NCBI RefSeq assembly: GCF_016031625.1
Contig: NZ_JACCHP010000021.1
Coordinates: 1-64,000 of the forward strand
Direction of reading: 5' to 3'
Length of the DNA: 64,000 nucleotides
Source of the DNA: Bradyrhizobium agreste
GTDB taxonomy: Bacteria > Pseudomonadota > Alphaproteobacteria > Rhizobiales > Xanthobacteraceae
In this document: one piece after another, positions 1 through 10,059 of the stretch
Position numbering within the stretch: the first letter of the stretch is position 1
How the letters are laid out: every line of letters begins with the position of its first letter
Made by a program: the position numbers and the translations under genes
The notes under the pieces: model-generated
Databases searched by the model: none
Told to the model about the DNA's origin: nothing
The model's input: only the letters and a program-made list of their open reading frames with translations

Positions 1-169
1 TCCTTCCAAGCTGCGTCAGGATTGCTTCGGAAAGTGGTATGACGTCGTGCCGATAGCCGGCCGAGTATGTGAAATAGAGGACACGTTCTGGCGGGCGCTC
101 TGCACGCGCGCCGAGCGGTCGGATTGCCGCCGCGCTGCTGACGAGTGTGATGAACTCGCGTCGCGTCAC
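1..169 (-). CDS. ThuA-like domain protein, 5' part only
   Basis: A partial gene running off the left edge, starting at GTG (167-169) with GGGAGAGG about 5 nt upstream. The first residues are VTRREFITLVSSAAAIRPLG, a twin-arginine-like leader, followed by VLYFTYSAGYRHDVIPLSEA. That second stretch resembles the first beta-strand and loop of ThuA (trehalose utilisation) proteins, which have a glutamine-amidotransferase-like fold. Only 56 residues are visible, so the family call rests on this motif. The leader is nearly the same as those of the two ABC_sub_bind genes to its right, which read the other way. Confidence 0.55.
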   Translation of the reverse strand, partial: MTRREFITLVSSAAAIRPLGARAERPPERVLYFTYSAGYRHDVIPLSEAILTQLGR

Positions 170-498
170 AATCCTCTCCCGATGCTTAACCGGCCAGAAA
201 AGCTTAGCACATATCAGCGCGCCGCGCGCCCTGCGGCGCCGCCCTACGCCCGCGGTTCAATTGATAGCCTCGACTTGGCAATGTCGCTTAATGGCCCGTG
301 GCTGGCTTCCCCTGTTGGCCTCGCACAGTCCGCTTCCGAGGGCCGAGCGGAAACCCATGTGGAGACGCGAAGGGCAGCCTTTGACCCAACTACGACATTG
401 GCTGTGCGGTGCGACAATGGGCTGTCATGGCGGTTTCAAGCCTCTATCATTGTGCCCGCCTAGACCGCTACGATCCGCATGAGAGCTTGGGAGCGGAC
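170..498. other. Intergenic stretch, divergent promoter region
   Basis: About 330 nt between the left-edge minus-strand gene and the first plus-strand binding-protein gene. The reading frames that cross it have no leader, RBS or family resemblance. A short imperfect palindrome with TCCGC/GCGGA arms lies near 330-355. It presumably holds both divergent promoters, but no convincing boxes were seen. Confidence 0.4.
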
Positions 499-1470
499 AT
501 GAGACGGCGCAAGTTCATCACGCTTCTTGTCGGTGCGGCACCTCTATGGCCGCTTGCGGCGAGCGCGCAACAGTCGGCGGTACCTATCATTGGTGTGCTG
601 TCCGTGGGGTCACCTGACATGACGAGCTCTTATGACGCAGCGTTCGAAAGAGGTCTCGCGGAGAGTGGTTACATGGTCGGAAGAAACGTCACGATAGAAC
701 GTAGGTGGGCACGAGGAAACCACGATAGGCTTCCGGAGCTCGCACAAGAGCTCTTGCACCTCAATCCGGCCTTGATCATCGGAGGGGGCAATGTAGTTGC
801 GCTCGCCGCGAGGAGGGCAACTTCAACCATTCCGATCGTATTCATAATCGCGTCAGACCCGGTGAAGCTCGGGCTGGCAAAGAGCTTCGCTCATCCCGGA
901 GGCAACGCCACGGGAATATCTATGATGACAGCGACGCTTGTCCTCAAGCGTCTCGAACTGATTCAGGAGCTGCTCCAGCAAAACGCTACCATCGGATTTT
1001 TGGTAAACCCTGACAATCAAGACCTGCTGCAGGAAATCGACGAAATTGCCCGTTCGACCGGGCGGCCCTTGAAAGTCGCCAAGGCGCGCAACCCGGATGA
1101 CCTCGAACCAGCATTCAGGCAGCTAGTCAGTGCCCAAGTCGGGGCAGTGCTCGTCAGCAACGATGCAATGTTTTTTAACCTGCGTGCGCAAATTGTCGCA
1201 TTGGCAAATCGACATTCGCTTCCGGCCTCCTACGAATTCCGCGAATTTCCGGCGGCCGGTGGCTTGATGAGCTACGGGCCCAGCCTTGTCGGAACTTTTC
1301 AAAAAATCGGCACTTACGCCGCACGTATTCTAAAAGGTGCTCGGCCGGATGATCTGCCCATTCAGCAGCCTACGGAGTTCAATTTGGTTTTCAACTCGGC
1401 AACCGCGCGCTCCTTGGGCATCCAAATCCCCCCATCGCTGCTCGCCCGTGCCGACGAGGTGATCGAATAA
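499..1470 (+). CDS. ABC transporter substrate-binding protein (ABC_sub_bind / TrpX-like)
   Basis: Predicted exported solute-binding protein of 323 residues. The leader MRRRKFITLLVGAAPLWPLA ends near ASAQQ. The family's GxLSxGSPD opening follows, then the middle SDPVKLGLAKSF and HPGGNATG segments and the terminal LLARADEVIE. ATG at 499 is preferred over an in-frame upstream ATG because GGGAG lies 5 nt before it and the signal peptide begins there. Family members bind small solutes such as aromatic amino acids, but no permease or ATPase gene is adjacent, so the ligand is unknown. The gene is followed by a paralogue in the same orientation, and its base composition looks lower in GC than genes further right. 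Confidence 0.85.
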   Translation: MRRRKFITLLVGAAPLWPLAASAQQSAVPIIGVLSVGSPDMTSSYDAAFERGLAESGYMVGRNVTIERRWARGNHDRLPELAQELLHLNPALIIGGGNVVALAARRATSTIPIVFIIASDPVKLGLAKSFAHPGGNATGISMMTATLVLKRLELIQELLQQNATIGFLVNPDNQDLLQEIDEIARSTGRPLKVAKARNPDDLEPAFRQLVSAQVGAVLVSNDAMFFNLRAQIVALANRHSLPASYEFREFPAAGGLMSYGPSLVGTFQKIGTYAARILKGARPDDLPIQQPTEFNLVFNSATARSLGIQIPPSLLARADEVIE

Positions 1471-1640
1471 GGCGCGACTTCCGTTGTTGGCCCACAGCCG
1501 ACGCGCCGCAAGCAGCCGTTCCAGGACCGGCTTGTGACCCATCTGCGACATTTGCCAGTGGCGATCCACGTCCAATCTGTGCTCCATTTAGAATGCCAAT
1601 CTGACTGATACAGTCTGTTTCGTGGGCCTAGGAGCCATGC

Positions 1641-2618
1641 ATGAAGCGGCGAGAATTCGTAACCTTGGTCTGCAGCCTGGTAGCTGCGTGGCCTCTAGTT
1701 GGCCGCGCCCAACCAAAACCCCATAGAATCGGCATTCTTGCAACAACGTCAGCTGCAACGACGCGCTCGGCGCTTTCTGCCTTCCTTGAAGGCATGTCGC
1801 AATTTGGGTATGCGCTCGGTAGCAATATTGAACTTGTGGAACGCTATGCCGACGGCGAGATAGCGGACCTGCCCGTGCTCGCCAGCGAACTGATCGCAGC
1901 GAAAGTCGACGTCATGGTCGTTTCAAGCCGTCCGGCCATCGCGGCTGCACAGCGCGCCACTAAAGATATCCCGATCGTGATGACTGCGGTGGGGGACCCC
2001 GTCGAGGCGGGGTTCGTTGCAAGTCTAGCGCGGCCCGGCGGCAGTATCACCGGGTTGAGCAATATTGCCCCTGAGCTGAGCGGTAAGCGCCTAGAAATTC
2101 TCAAGGAAGTCATTCCCGATCTTAAGCGTGTAGCCATCGTTCGTAACCCCTCTATCGCAACATTCGCACCTATGTGGCAGGAAACAGAAAGAGTTGCCGC
2201 GTCATTGGGGATCACGGCAGTTCCAGTTGATATTGTCGACCCTGCCGGCATTGAGCCCGCATTTGCATCGATGGTAAAAAATCAAGTTCAGGCGGCTGTG
2301 TTTCTTTCCGATGCCGTGACAGCGTCGCAAGCTCCCCGGATCACAGGTCTCGCGGCCAAAGAGCGATTACCCGTCATGTATCCGCTCAATGAGTTCATGA
2401 AAGCCGGCGGCCTGCTTATGTACGGGCCGGACTCCATCGACTTGTGGCGCCGTGGTGCATATTTCGTAGACAGGATTATCAAAGGCACGAGCCCTGCCGA
2501 CCTGCCTGTTCAACAGCCAACGCGTTTTGAGTTGATAGTAAATTTAAGGACCGCCAAAGCCCTAGGTCTCAGCATTCCATCAACTCTTCTCGCACGCGCA
2601 GATGAAGTGATCGAATGA
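1641..2618 (+). CDS. ABC transporter substrate-binding protein, paralogue of upstream gene
   Basis: A second 325-residue ABC_sub_bind protein with the leader MKRREFVTLVCSLVAAWPLV ending at GRAQP. It carries the family segments GDPVEAGFVASLARPGGSIT and LPVQQPTRFEL and ends in LLARADEVIE, exactly as its neighbour does. The two proteins are clearly homologous but diverged, so this is an old tandem pair or two independent insertions of a multicopy family. No transporter partners are adjacent. An orphan periplasmic receptor or a component working with a distant ABC system is the likely role. Confidence 0.85.
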   Translation: MKRREFVTLVCSLVAAWPLVGRAQPKPHRIGILATTSAATTRSALSAFLEGMSQFGYALGSNIELVERYADGEIADLPVLASELIAAKVDVMVVSSRPAIAAAQRATKDIPIVMTAVGDPVEAGFVASLARPGGSITGLSNIAPELSGKRLEILKEVIPDLKRVAIVRNPSIATFAPMWQETERVAASLGITAVPVDIVDPAGIEPAFASMVKNQVQAAVFLSDAVTASQAPRITGLAAKERLPVMYPLNEFMKAGGLLMYGPDSIDLWRRGAYFVDRIIKGTSPADLPVQQPTRFELIVNLRTAKALGLSIPSTLLARADEVIE

Positions 2619-2718
2619 GATGGTCGATGTCGGGTGTTGGCCCTTCAGCGACATTGGAAGATTGCTGCTTCTCCGCCGGTGTCAGGGCTTAAGCGGACAT
2701 CAGGCGGCGGCCAGCCGC

Positions 2719-3522
2719 TTAACGAGTCCACGGCCTAGATGACAGCGCCCGGATCACCGGCAAGGCCGCGAGCGCGGCGGCGAGATGTTTGAGCGTGTGG
2801 CCCGAAACCACGTGGCCGGTCGCCTCGAACACCGTCACATCACCCAGCTCGAGAAGCTTGGCCAGCACATAGAAGGCGATGACGCCGCCGAGCGGCACGC
2901 CGAGTGCGCCAGGCCGCGGGCGTGTGAACGCGAGGCCCACTGCCAGCGCCATGCCGCCGAACTGCACCACCACCCAGGGCGTGAGATTCTCGCGTGCCAC
3001 CCAGGCAGCTAGCAGGCCCGCGATCATCGTCAGCACCAGCACCGCTTCGCCTGCGCGCGTGCTGATCCGATCGCTGGCCGCGATGCCGAGAAAGCCTGCG
3101 AATGCGACCGCCATGCCGAGACGATCGGCCACGAGCCGTTGCGGCACGTCGGGGTCGAGATGATAGAAGCCCGAGCCCAGGCAGGTGAGGATCAGTCCGA
3201 CGAAGAACCAGCTCGCACCGACGGGCGCATCATTTCTGGCGCGCAGGCGCTCCGAGCCCCACACACCCATCGCGAGGAAAGCGAGATTGCTCAGCACGTC
3301 GCCGGCATTGGGCACGCCGAGCCAGGTGCGGTTGTCGACGAAATGCGGGATGTGCCAGGCGGCGGCGGGCAATGCGGGCGCGAAGAGCGCGGTCAACGTC
3401 AGGACGAAGAGAGCACCCAGCAGGTATTTTTCGCGAGCCTGCAGCGCGCCAAGCGCGAAACGGCAAGACAGTGAAGATAGCCTGGCATTGGCCGCTCGGG
3501 CGGGATCGTCTGCGTGCAACAT
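2719..3522 (-). CDS. Ceramidase-like integral membrane hydrolase (alkaline ceramidase / CREST superfamily)
   Basis: A 267-residue polytopic membrane protein with about seven hydrophobic segments. Conserved features are HFVDNRTWLGVPNAGDVLSN, GSGFYHLDPD, DRLGMAVAF and a late HTLKHLAAA. Together these are the Asp/His pattern proposed to bind zinc in alkaline ceramidases and PAQR-like CREST hydrolases. The likely role is hydrolysis of a ceramide-like lipid amide at the membrane, but the substrate is inferred. ATG 3522 is chosen because GGAG lies 6 nt upstream; a TTG at 3546 would overlap the operator. Two TetR-type palindromes lie immediately upstream. Confidence 0.7.
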   Translation of the reverse strand: MLHADDPARAANARLSSLSCRFALGALQAREKYLLGALFVLTLTALFAPALPAAAWHIPHFVDNRTWLGVPNAGDVLSNLAFLAMGVWGSERLRARNDAPVGASWFFVGLILTCLGSGFYHLDPDVPQRLVADRLGMAVAFAGFLGIAASDRISTRAGEAVLVLTMIAGLLAAWVARENLTPWVVVQFGGMALAVGLAFTRPRPGALGVPLGGVIAFYVLAKLLELGDVTVFEATGHVVSGHTLKHLAAALAALPVIRALSSRPWTR

Positions 3523-3539
3523 GCGAGACTCCAATAAAA

Positions 3540-3552
3540 TGAACAACGTTCA
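3540..3552. promoter_or_regulatory. TetR-type operator half of a tandem pair (proximal)
   Basis: TGAACAACGTTCA, an inverted repeat TGAAC-N3-GTTCA, ends 18 nt upstream of the ceramidase ATG. It repeats at 3571 with a 31 bp period, about three helical turns, as expected for cooperative TetR-family dimers on one DNA face. No tetR gene is next to it, so the regulator is unknown. Confidence 0.55.
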
Positions 3553-3570
3553 ATATTCGTATCCTGAAAA

Positions 3571-3583
3571 TGAACAATGTTCA
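3571..3583. promoter_or_regulatory. TetR-type operator half of a tandem pair (distal)
   Basis: TGAACAATGTTCA, the second copy of the 3540 palindrome, differing at one base of the spacer. The flanking AT-rich bases (AAAATGAACAA and AATGAACAATG) are also shared. Confidence 0.55.
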
Positions 3584-3665
3584 ATCGAGATTGTGAGCAA
3601 GTTTTGCGAGCTGCAACCTTATTGAAATCGCTCGTATTTATGGTCAGCGAGGCGGGGCGGAGCGA

Positions 3666-5635
<1,970 letters not shown>

Positions 5636-5639
<4 letters not shown>

Positions 5640-7252
5640 GGGCGGGCCACCGAAAACTGCATGCGCTGGGGTGTGCGCGCATCGCCTTCGCGGCAGATCG
5701 CGAGCACCTCCGACAGCACCGCGCGGGTGTCGCGCGGATCGATCACGCCGTCGTCAAGCACGCGGGCGCTGGTCGAGAACACGTCCATCTGGCCGTCGAA
5801 CACGCCGATGATCTCAGCCTTCATCGCCTCCAGCCTGTCCTTCTCGATCGGCTTGCCGCGGCGGGCCGCTGCGGCCTCGGTCACGATCGCCATGGTCTCG
5901 GCGGCCTGCTCGCCGCCCATCACGGCGGTCTTGGCGTTGGGCCAGGAGAAGCAGAAGCGCGGATGGAAACCGCGGCCGCACATGCCGTAATTGCCGGCAC
6001 CGAACGAGGCGCCGCAATAGATCGTGATCTGCGGCACCGTCGCCGACGTCACCGCCTGGATCATCTTGGAGCCGTGCTTGATCATGCCGGCCTCTTCATA
6101 GGCCTTGCCGACCATGTAGCCGGTGGTGTTGTTGAGATAGAGCAGCGGCGTGCGAGTCTGGCAGCAGGCCTGGATGAAATGCGTCGCCTTGTTGGCGCCG
6201 GCGGGATCGAGCGGGCCGTTATTGGTGATGATGCCGATCGCCTGGCCCTCGATGCGAGCATGGCCGCAAACGGTGGCCGGGCCGTAATTCGGCGCCATCT
6301 CGGTGAAATCGGAATCGTCGACGATGCGCGCGATCACCTGTTTCATGTCGACGGGGCGCTTGTGGTCCATCGGCATGATGCCGAGCAGCTCGTCCTGGTC
6401 GTAGCGCGGCGGCTTGAACTGCACTGAGGCTTTGCCCGGCCGCTCCCATTGCAGCGCCGCCATGATCTCGCGCGCGATGCGAAGTGCGTCGCGATCGTCC
6501 TCGGCGAGATAGTCGCCGAGGCCGGAGATTTGCGTGTGCATCTCGGCGCCGCCGAGCTCTTCCTCGGTCGCGATCTCGCCGGTGGCGGCTTTCAGCAGCG
6601 GCGGCCCGGCGAGGAAGGCGCGGGTGCGGCCGCGGACCATGACGATGTAGTCGGAGAGGCCGGTCTGGTAGGCGCCGCCCGCGGTGGAGGAGCCGTGCGT
6701 GACGGTGACGACCGGCAGTCCCGCCGCCGAGAGCCGTGCCAGGTTGCGAAAGATGTTGCCGCCGCGCACGAAATCCTCGACGCGGTAGCGCAGCAAATTG
6801 GCGCCGGCGCTTTCGACCAGCTGGACGTAAGGCAGCTTGTTCTCCAGCGCGAGCTCCTGCACCCGCAGCGTCTTGTCGAGGCCGTAAGGCTGCAGCGCGC
6901 CGGCATCGATGCCGGAATCGCTGGCGCTGACCATGCAGCGGATGCCCGAGACAAAGCCGATGCCGGCGATGACGCCGCCGCCCGGCACGCTCTTGCTCGC
7001 ATCCGGCACGTCGAACATGTAGCCGGCGAGCGTCGACAGCTCGATGAAGGGCGCGCCGGGATCGAGCACCAGCGCGACGCGCTCGCGCGGCAGCAGCTGG
7101 CCGCGCTTGTGGAAGCGGTCCTTGGCCGCCGCGGACGCCGCGCGCGTGCGCTCCTCCAGCGCGCGCATGCGGCCGATCAGCGCGAGCATGCCGTCGCGAT
7201 TGGCCTGGTAGGCGGCGCTGCCGGGGGATATGGAGTTTTCGATGGTGGACAT
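5636..7252 (-). CDS. Acyl-CoA carboxylase beta subunit (carboxyltransferase; AtuC-like or LiuB-like)
   Basis: A 538-residue carboxyltransferase with the two crotonase-fold halves of the family. Landmarks are the PGGGVIAGIGFVSG loop, STAGGAYQTGLSDYIVMV, AGPPLLKAATGEIATEEELG and, in the second half, the GASFGAGNYGMCGRGFHPRF segment that forms an oxyanion hole. It transfers CO2 from carboxybiotin to an enoyl-CoA. ATG 7252 has GGAGC about 5 nt upstream. The neighbouring AtuD-like dehydrogenase makes geranyl-CoA a candidate substrate, but the closely related 3-methylcrotonyl-CoA carboxylase is not excluded. Confidence 0.85.
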
Positions 7253-7265
7253 TAGTGCTCCTGCC

Positions 7266-7363
7266 CGTCATTCCGGGGCGCGCGGAGCGCGAGCCCGGAA
7301 TCCATACTCCCGATCGTGGTTATGGATTCCGGGCCTGGCCCTTCGGGCCATCCCGGAATGACG
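7266..7363. repeat. Interspersed palindromic repeat, CGTCATTCCGGG family (copy 1)
   Basis: Outer arms CGTCATTCCGGG and CCCGGAATGACG (7352-7363) and inner arms CCCGGAATCCATA (7294-7306) and TATGGATTCCGGG (7321-7333) form a nested hairpin. It lies between the carboxyltransferase start and the stop of the upstream BKACE gene, so it would be transcribed inside the operon. Confidence 0.85.
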
Positions 7364-7373
7364 GAGTGTGTGA

Positions 7374-8240
7374 CTACCTGTTCGTCCCAAAGATCTTCCG
7401 CGCTTCCGCCGGCGACGCGATCTCGCGGCCGGCGCGCCTTGCGCAGGCGGCGACGGCTTCGACCAGCTGACCGTTCGACGTCACCTTCTTGCCGTCGGCG
7501 AGATAGAAGGTGTCCTCGAGGCCGGTACGCAAGTGACCGCCGAGGTCGGCGCAGCGCTGGTGCAGCGGCCAGATCTCCTCGCGGCCGATGGCGGTGACCT
7601 GCCAATGCGCCTCGGGACGCTTCAGCTTCAACAGGATCGACAGCAATTCGGGATCGGCAGGCATGCCGGAGGCAACGCCCATGACGAAATTGTACTCGAG
7701 CGGGCCCTTGTACATGCCGACCTGGGTGTACATGCCGACGCAGCGGACGATGCCGACGTCGAAGCATTCGAACTCGGGGATGGTGCCGACCGCGTTCATG
7801 ACGTCGAGATAGTCCTTCACCTTCTCGACCGCATTGTCGAACATCATCGGCGGCCAGGCCCAGCTGTTGTCTGCCTTCACCTTCAGGTAATTCAGCGAAC
7901 CGGCGTTGCAGGCGGCGATCTCCGGCCGGGTCTGGCGGATGCAGTCGAGCGCGCCTGAATAATTCGGCCCTGACACGCCCGAGGTGTGGTTGATGATCAC
8001 GCCCGGGCAGGCCTCTCGGATCGCCTGCTGGATCTCCTTGCTGACCGCGACCTCCCAGGACGGCAGATGTCCCTTGCCCGGCGCCTGCTGGCGCAGATGG
8101 ATGTGCATGATGGACGCGCCGGCCTCGAACGCAGCCTTGGCCTCGCGCGCCATCTCTTCGGGCGTGACAGGCACGTTGTGCTGCCTGGGGTCGGTGAGCA
8201 CGCCGTTCAGCGCGCAGGTGATGACGGCCTTGTCGCTCAT
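7374..8240 (-). CDS. Beta-keto acid cleavage enzyme (BKACE, DUF849)
   Basis: A 288-residue TIM-barrel protein of the BKACE/Kce family. These zinc enzymes react a beta-keto acid with acetyl-CoA to give acetoacetate and a new acyl-CoA. Visible landmarks are the opening VITCALNGVLT, the metal-binding HIHLR, INHTSG, the FECFDVG segment and the terminal HLRTGLEDTFYL loop. It lies upstream of the carboxylase subunits on the same strand, separated by a palindromic repeat. Context suggests it cleaves a keto acid formed in the same acyl-CoA pathway. The substrate side chain cannot be told from motifs. Confidence 0.8.
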   Translation of the reverse strand: MSDKAVITCALNGVLTDPRQHNVPVTPEEMAREAKAAFEAGASIMHIHLRQQAPGKGHLPSWEVAVSKEIQQAIREACPGVIINHTSGVSGPNYSGALDCIRQTRPEIAACNAGSLNYLKVKADNSWAWPPMMFDNAVEKVKDYLDVMNAVGTIPEFECFDVGIVRCVGMYTQVGMYKGPLEYNFVMGVASGMPADPELLSILLKLKRPEAHWQVTAIGREEIWPLHQRCADLGGHLRTGLEDTFYLADGKKVTSNGQLVEAVAACARRAGREIASPAEARKIFGTNR

Positions 8241-8334
8241 GCGTTCGATGTCTCGCGCGTTGAGAATTCAACGGCGGCGATCATGTGACGCGCGAGATGC
8301 GGCTTCTTGCGCGGAGAAGCTGGGAAAGGAGGTC

Positions 8335-9135
8335 CTACGAAGCCTCCGCCATCCGCACCGTCTCGGTGCTGCGATAGATCGCAAGATCGCGCGAGCCGAC
8401 GAAGATCGCGCGCGGCTTCAATCCGTAGAAGCGGCGGATCGAATGGCTGAAATGGGTCGAGTCAGGATAGCCGATGTCCTGCGCGAGATGGGCGAGGTTG
8501 AGGTCCTGGTTGGCGAAGTGCAGCAGATGCCGCGCGCGCTTCCAGGCCCGGAAGGAGCGGAACGAGATGCCGGTCTCCTCCTTGAACAGATGCAGGAAGC
8601 GCGAGGCCGACAGCCCGGCTTCAGCGGCGCAGGTATCCGCCGTCACCGGCTCGCCGGAGAAGCGCTGGATGCGGGCCACCGCACGCATCACCCGAGGATC
8701 CAAGACGCGGCGCGGCAACGCCTCGCCGAAGCACATCTCGTCAAACTCGGCCGTGGTGATGTCGCCATAGCGGCGCTGACGCAGCAAGGCGTAGGCGGCG
8801 AGGATCTTGCGGGCATAGGCGGCCTGGTCGGGTCCGGTCAGGCGCGCGGCCAAGGCTTCGATCACGCCATCCGGCATGCTTTCCGGCTCCAGCGTCACGC
8901 TGATCACGGTGCGATAGTCGCTGGCGATGGAATGCCGCTGGTTCGGCAGGGTGACGAACAGCTCGCCGGTGGCGAGAACGTCGTCGATCGTCAGGTGCAG
9001 ATTGCCCTTCACCGCGACATAGACGTGGCAGCAGCCGGGTGTCCGTTTGCGGGGACGGCCGAGCAGGCCTGCATAAAACACCCGCTCCGGCGTGATCAGC
9101 ATCAGGTGGTCGGATTCGCGACCGTTATATTCCAT
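8335..9135 (-). CDS. AraC-family transcriptional regulator
   Basis: A 266-residue regulator. An N-terminal cupin-like sensing region (about 1-150) precedes two helix-turn-helix motifs: EAGLSASRFLHLFKEETGIS near 180-205 and DIGYPDSTHFSHSIRRFYGL near 225-250. ATG 9135 has GAGGAGG about 7 nt upstream. Its place among the acyl-CoA genes on the same strand makes it the likely local activator, responding to a pathway metabolite. Ligand and target promoter are not visible. Confidence 0.8.
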   Translation of the reverse strand: MEYNGRESDHLMLITPERVFYAGLLGRPRKRTPGCCHVYVAVKGNLHLTIDDVLATGELFVTLPNQRHSIASDYRTVISVTLEPESMPDGVIEALAARLTGPDQAAYARKILAAYALLRQRRYGDITTAEFDEMCFGEALPRRVLDPRVMRAVARIQRFSGEPVTADTCAAEAGLSASRFLHLFKEETGISFRSFRAWKRARHLLHFANQDLNLAHLAQDIGYPDSTHFSHSIRRFYGLKPRAIFVGSRDLAIYRSTETVRMAEAS

Positions 9136-9239
9136 TGGGGTCCTCCTCGCGCGGCTCTTGGGCCGCTGCGGACGGAGGTCACCTTAGCGGAAATTTGGGC
9201 GCTGTCACGATAGGATAGCGCTGTCAAAAGACATAGTGC

Positions 9240-9329
9240 GTCGTTCCGGGGCGCGCGCAGCGCGAACCCGGAACCTCGAGATTGCTGCGCGAGATTCCGG
9301 GTCGATGCTGCGCATCGCCCGGAATGACG
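9240..9329. repeat. Interspersed palindromic repeat, CATTCCGGG family (copy 2)
   Basis: Arms CGTTCCGGG (near 9242) and CCCGGAATGACG (9318-9329), with an internal GCGCGCGCAGCGCG segment, between the AraC and GST genes. The rest of 9136-9339 shows no gene. Confidence 0.75.
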
Positions 9330-9339
9330 GCTCTGGAAC

Positions 9340-9996
9340 CTACGCCCTCACCCGCGGCGCGACATTCTGCTCCTCCCCGGCCTTTTGCTCCGCAGCAACC
9401 GCGCGCTTGTAGCCGTCGCGCTGCTGCAGGCGCGCCCAATAGGCTGCGACATTGGGCCCGAAATCCCTGGCAAGGCCGATATTGCTCGCGAGCCGAAGCG
9501 CATAACCGATGACAATGTCAGCGGCGGTGAAGCGGCCTGCGCACAATGTTTCGGCATTCGCGGTCGCTGCCTCGACCGCGCGCAGGCGCCCTAAGAACCA
9601 TTTCGCATAATCGGTGGCGACCTGCGGGTTGCGGCGCTCCTCCGGCTCGAGCTGGGTGTATCTCAGCACCAGCGTTTGCGGGAAGGTTAACGTGGCGTCG
9701 CTGAAATACATCCAGTTCAGGAACGTCCCGTAGGCGGGATCCTCGGGGCCGACCATCAACGGCGTCGGGCCGTATTTGACGCCGAGGTAATGGCAGATGC
9801 CGGAGGACTCCGTCATCCTGGTCTCGCCATCGATCACGAAGGGGATGGTGCCGAGCGGATTGAGCGCGAGATAGTCCTTGGCGAAAACGCGCGGCGGGAA
9901 CGGCAGCATCTTCAAGTCATAGGGCAGCCCCATCTCCTCCAGCATCCAGAGCGGACGGAACGAGCGCGCGGCATCGCAGTGATAGAGCGTGATCAT
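9340..9996 (-). CDS. Glutathione S-transferase family protein
   Basis: A 218-residue protein with the two-domain GST layout. The thioredoxin-like N-terminal half begins MITLYHCDAARSFRPLWMLE, with the cis-Pro segment LGTIPFVID and the glutathione-contact MTESSGICHYL. An all-helical C-terminal half follows, with FTAADIVIGYAL as the usual N-capping motif. It probably conjugates glutathione to an electrophile or acts as an isomerase in the surrounding catabolic pathway. The catalytic residue may be Ser11 or Ser12 and remains uncertain. A repeat element lies just upstream of its start. Confidence 0.8.
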   Translation of the reverse strand: MITLYHCDAARSFRPLWMLEEMGLPYDLKMLPFPPRVFAKDYLALNPLGTIPFVIDGETRMTESSGICHYLGVKYGPTPLMVGPEDPAYGTFLNWMYFSDATLTFPQTLVLRYTQLEPEERRNPQVATDYAKWFLGRLRAVEAATANAETLCAGRFTAADIVIGYALRLASNIGLARDFGPNVAAYWARLQQRDGYKRAVAAEQKAGEEQNVAPRVRA

Positions 9997-10010
9997 CAGG
10001 CGTTCCCCTA

Positions 10011-10059
10011 GAGCATGATCCGGAAAAGTGTGAAGCGGTTTTCCGACAAGATCATGCTC
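10011..10059. repeat. GAGCATGATCCGGAAAAG palindromic element
   Basis: A 49 bp element with terminal arms GAGCATGATC and GATCATGCTC and internal CGGAAAA/TTTTCCG arms. It is a very common intergenic repeat in Rhizobiales. Its right end overlaps the stop codon of the acyl-CoA dehydrogenase at 10058-10060. Confidence 0.85.

Noticed and set aside
47-482. Two overlapping plus-strand frames at the left end
   Set aside because: The GTG-started ThuA-like gene on the minus strand and the binding-protein signal peptide at 499 explain this region better.
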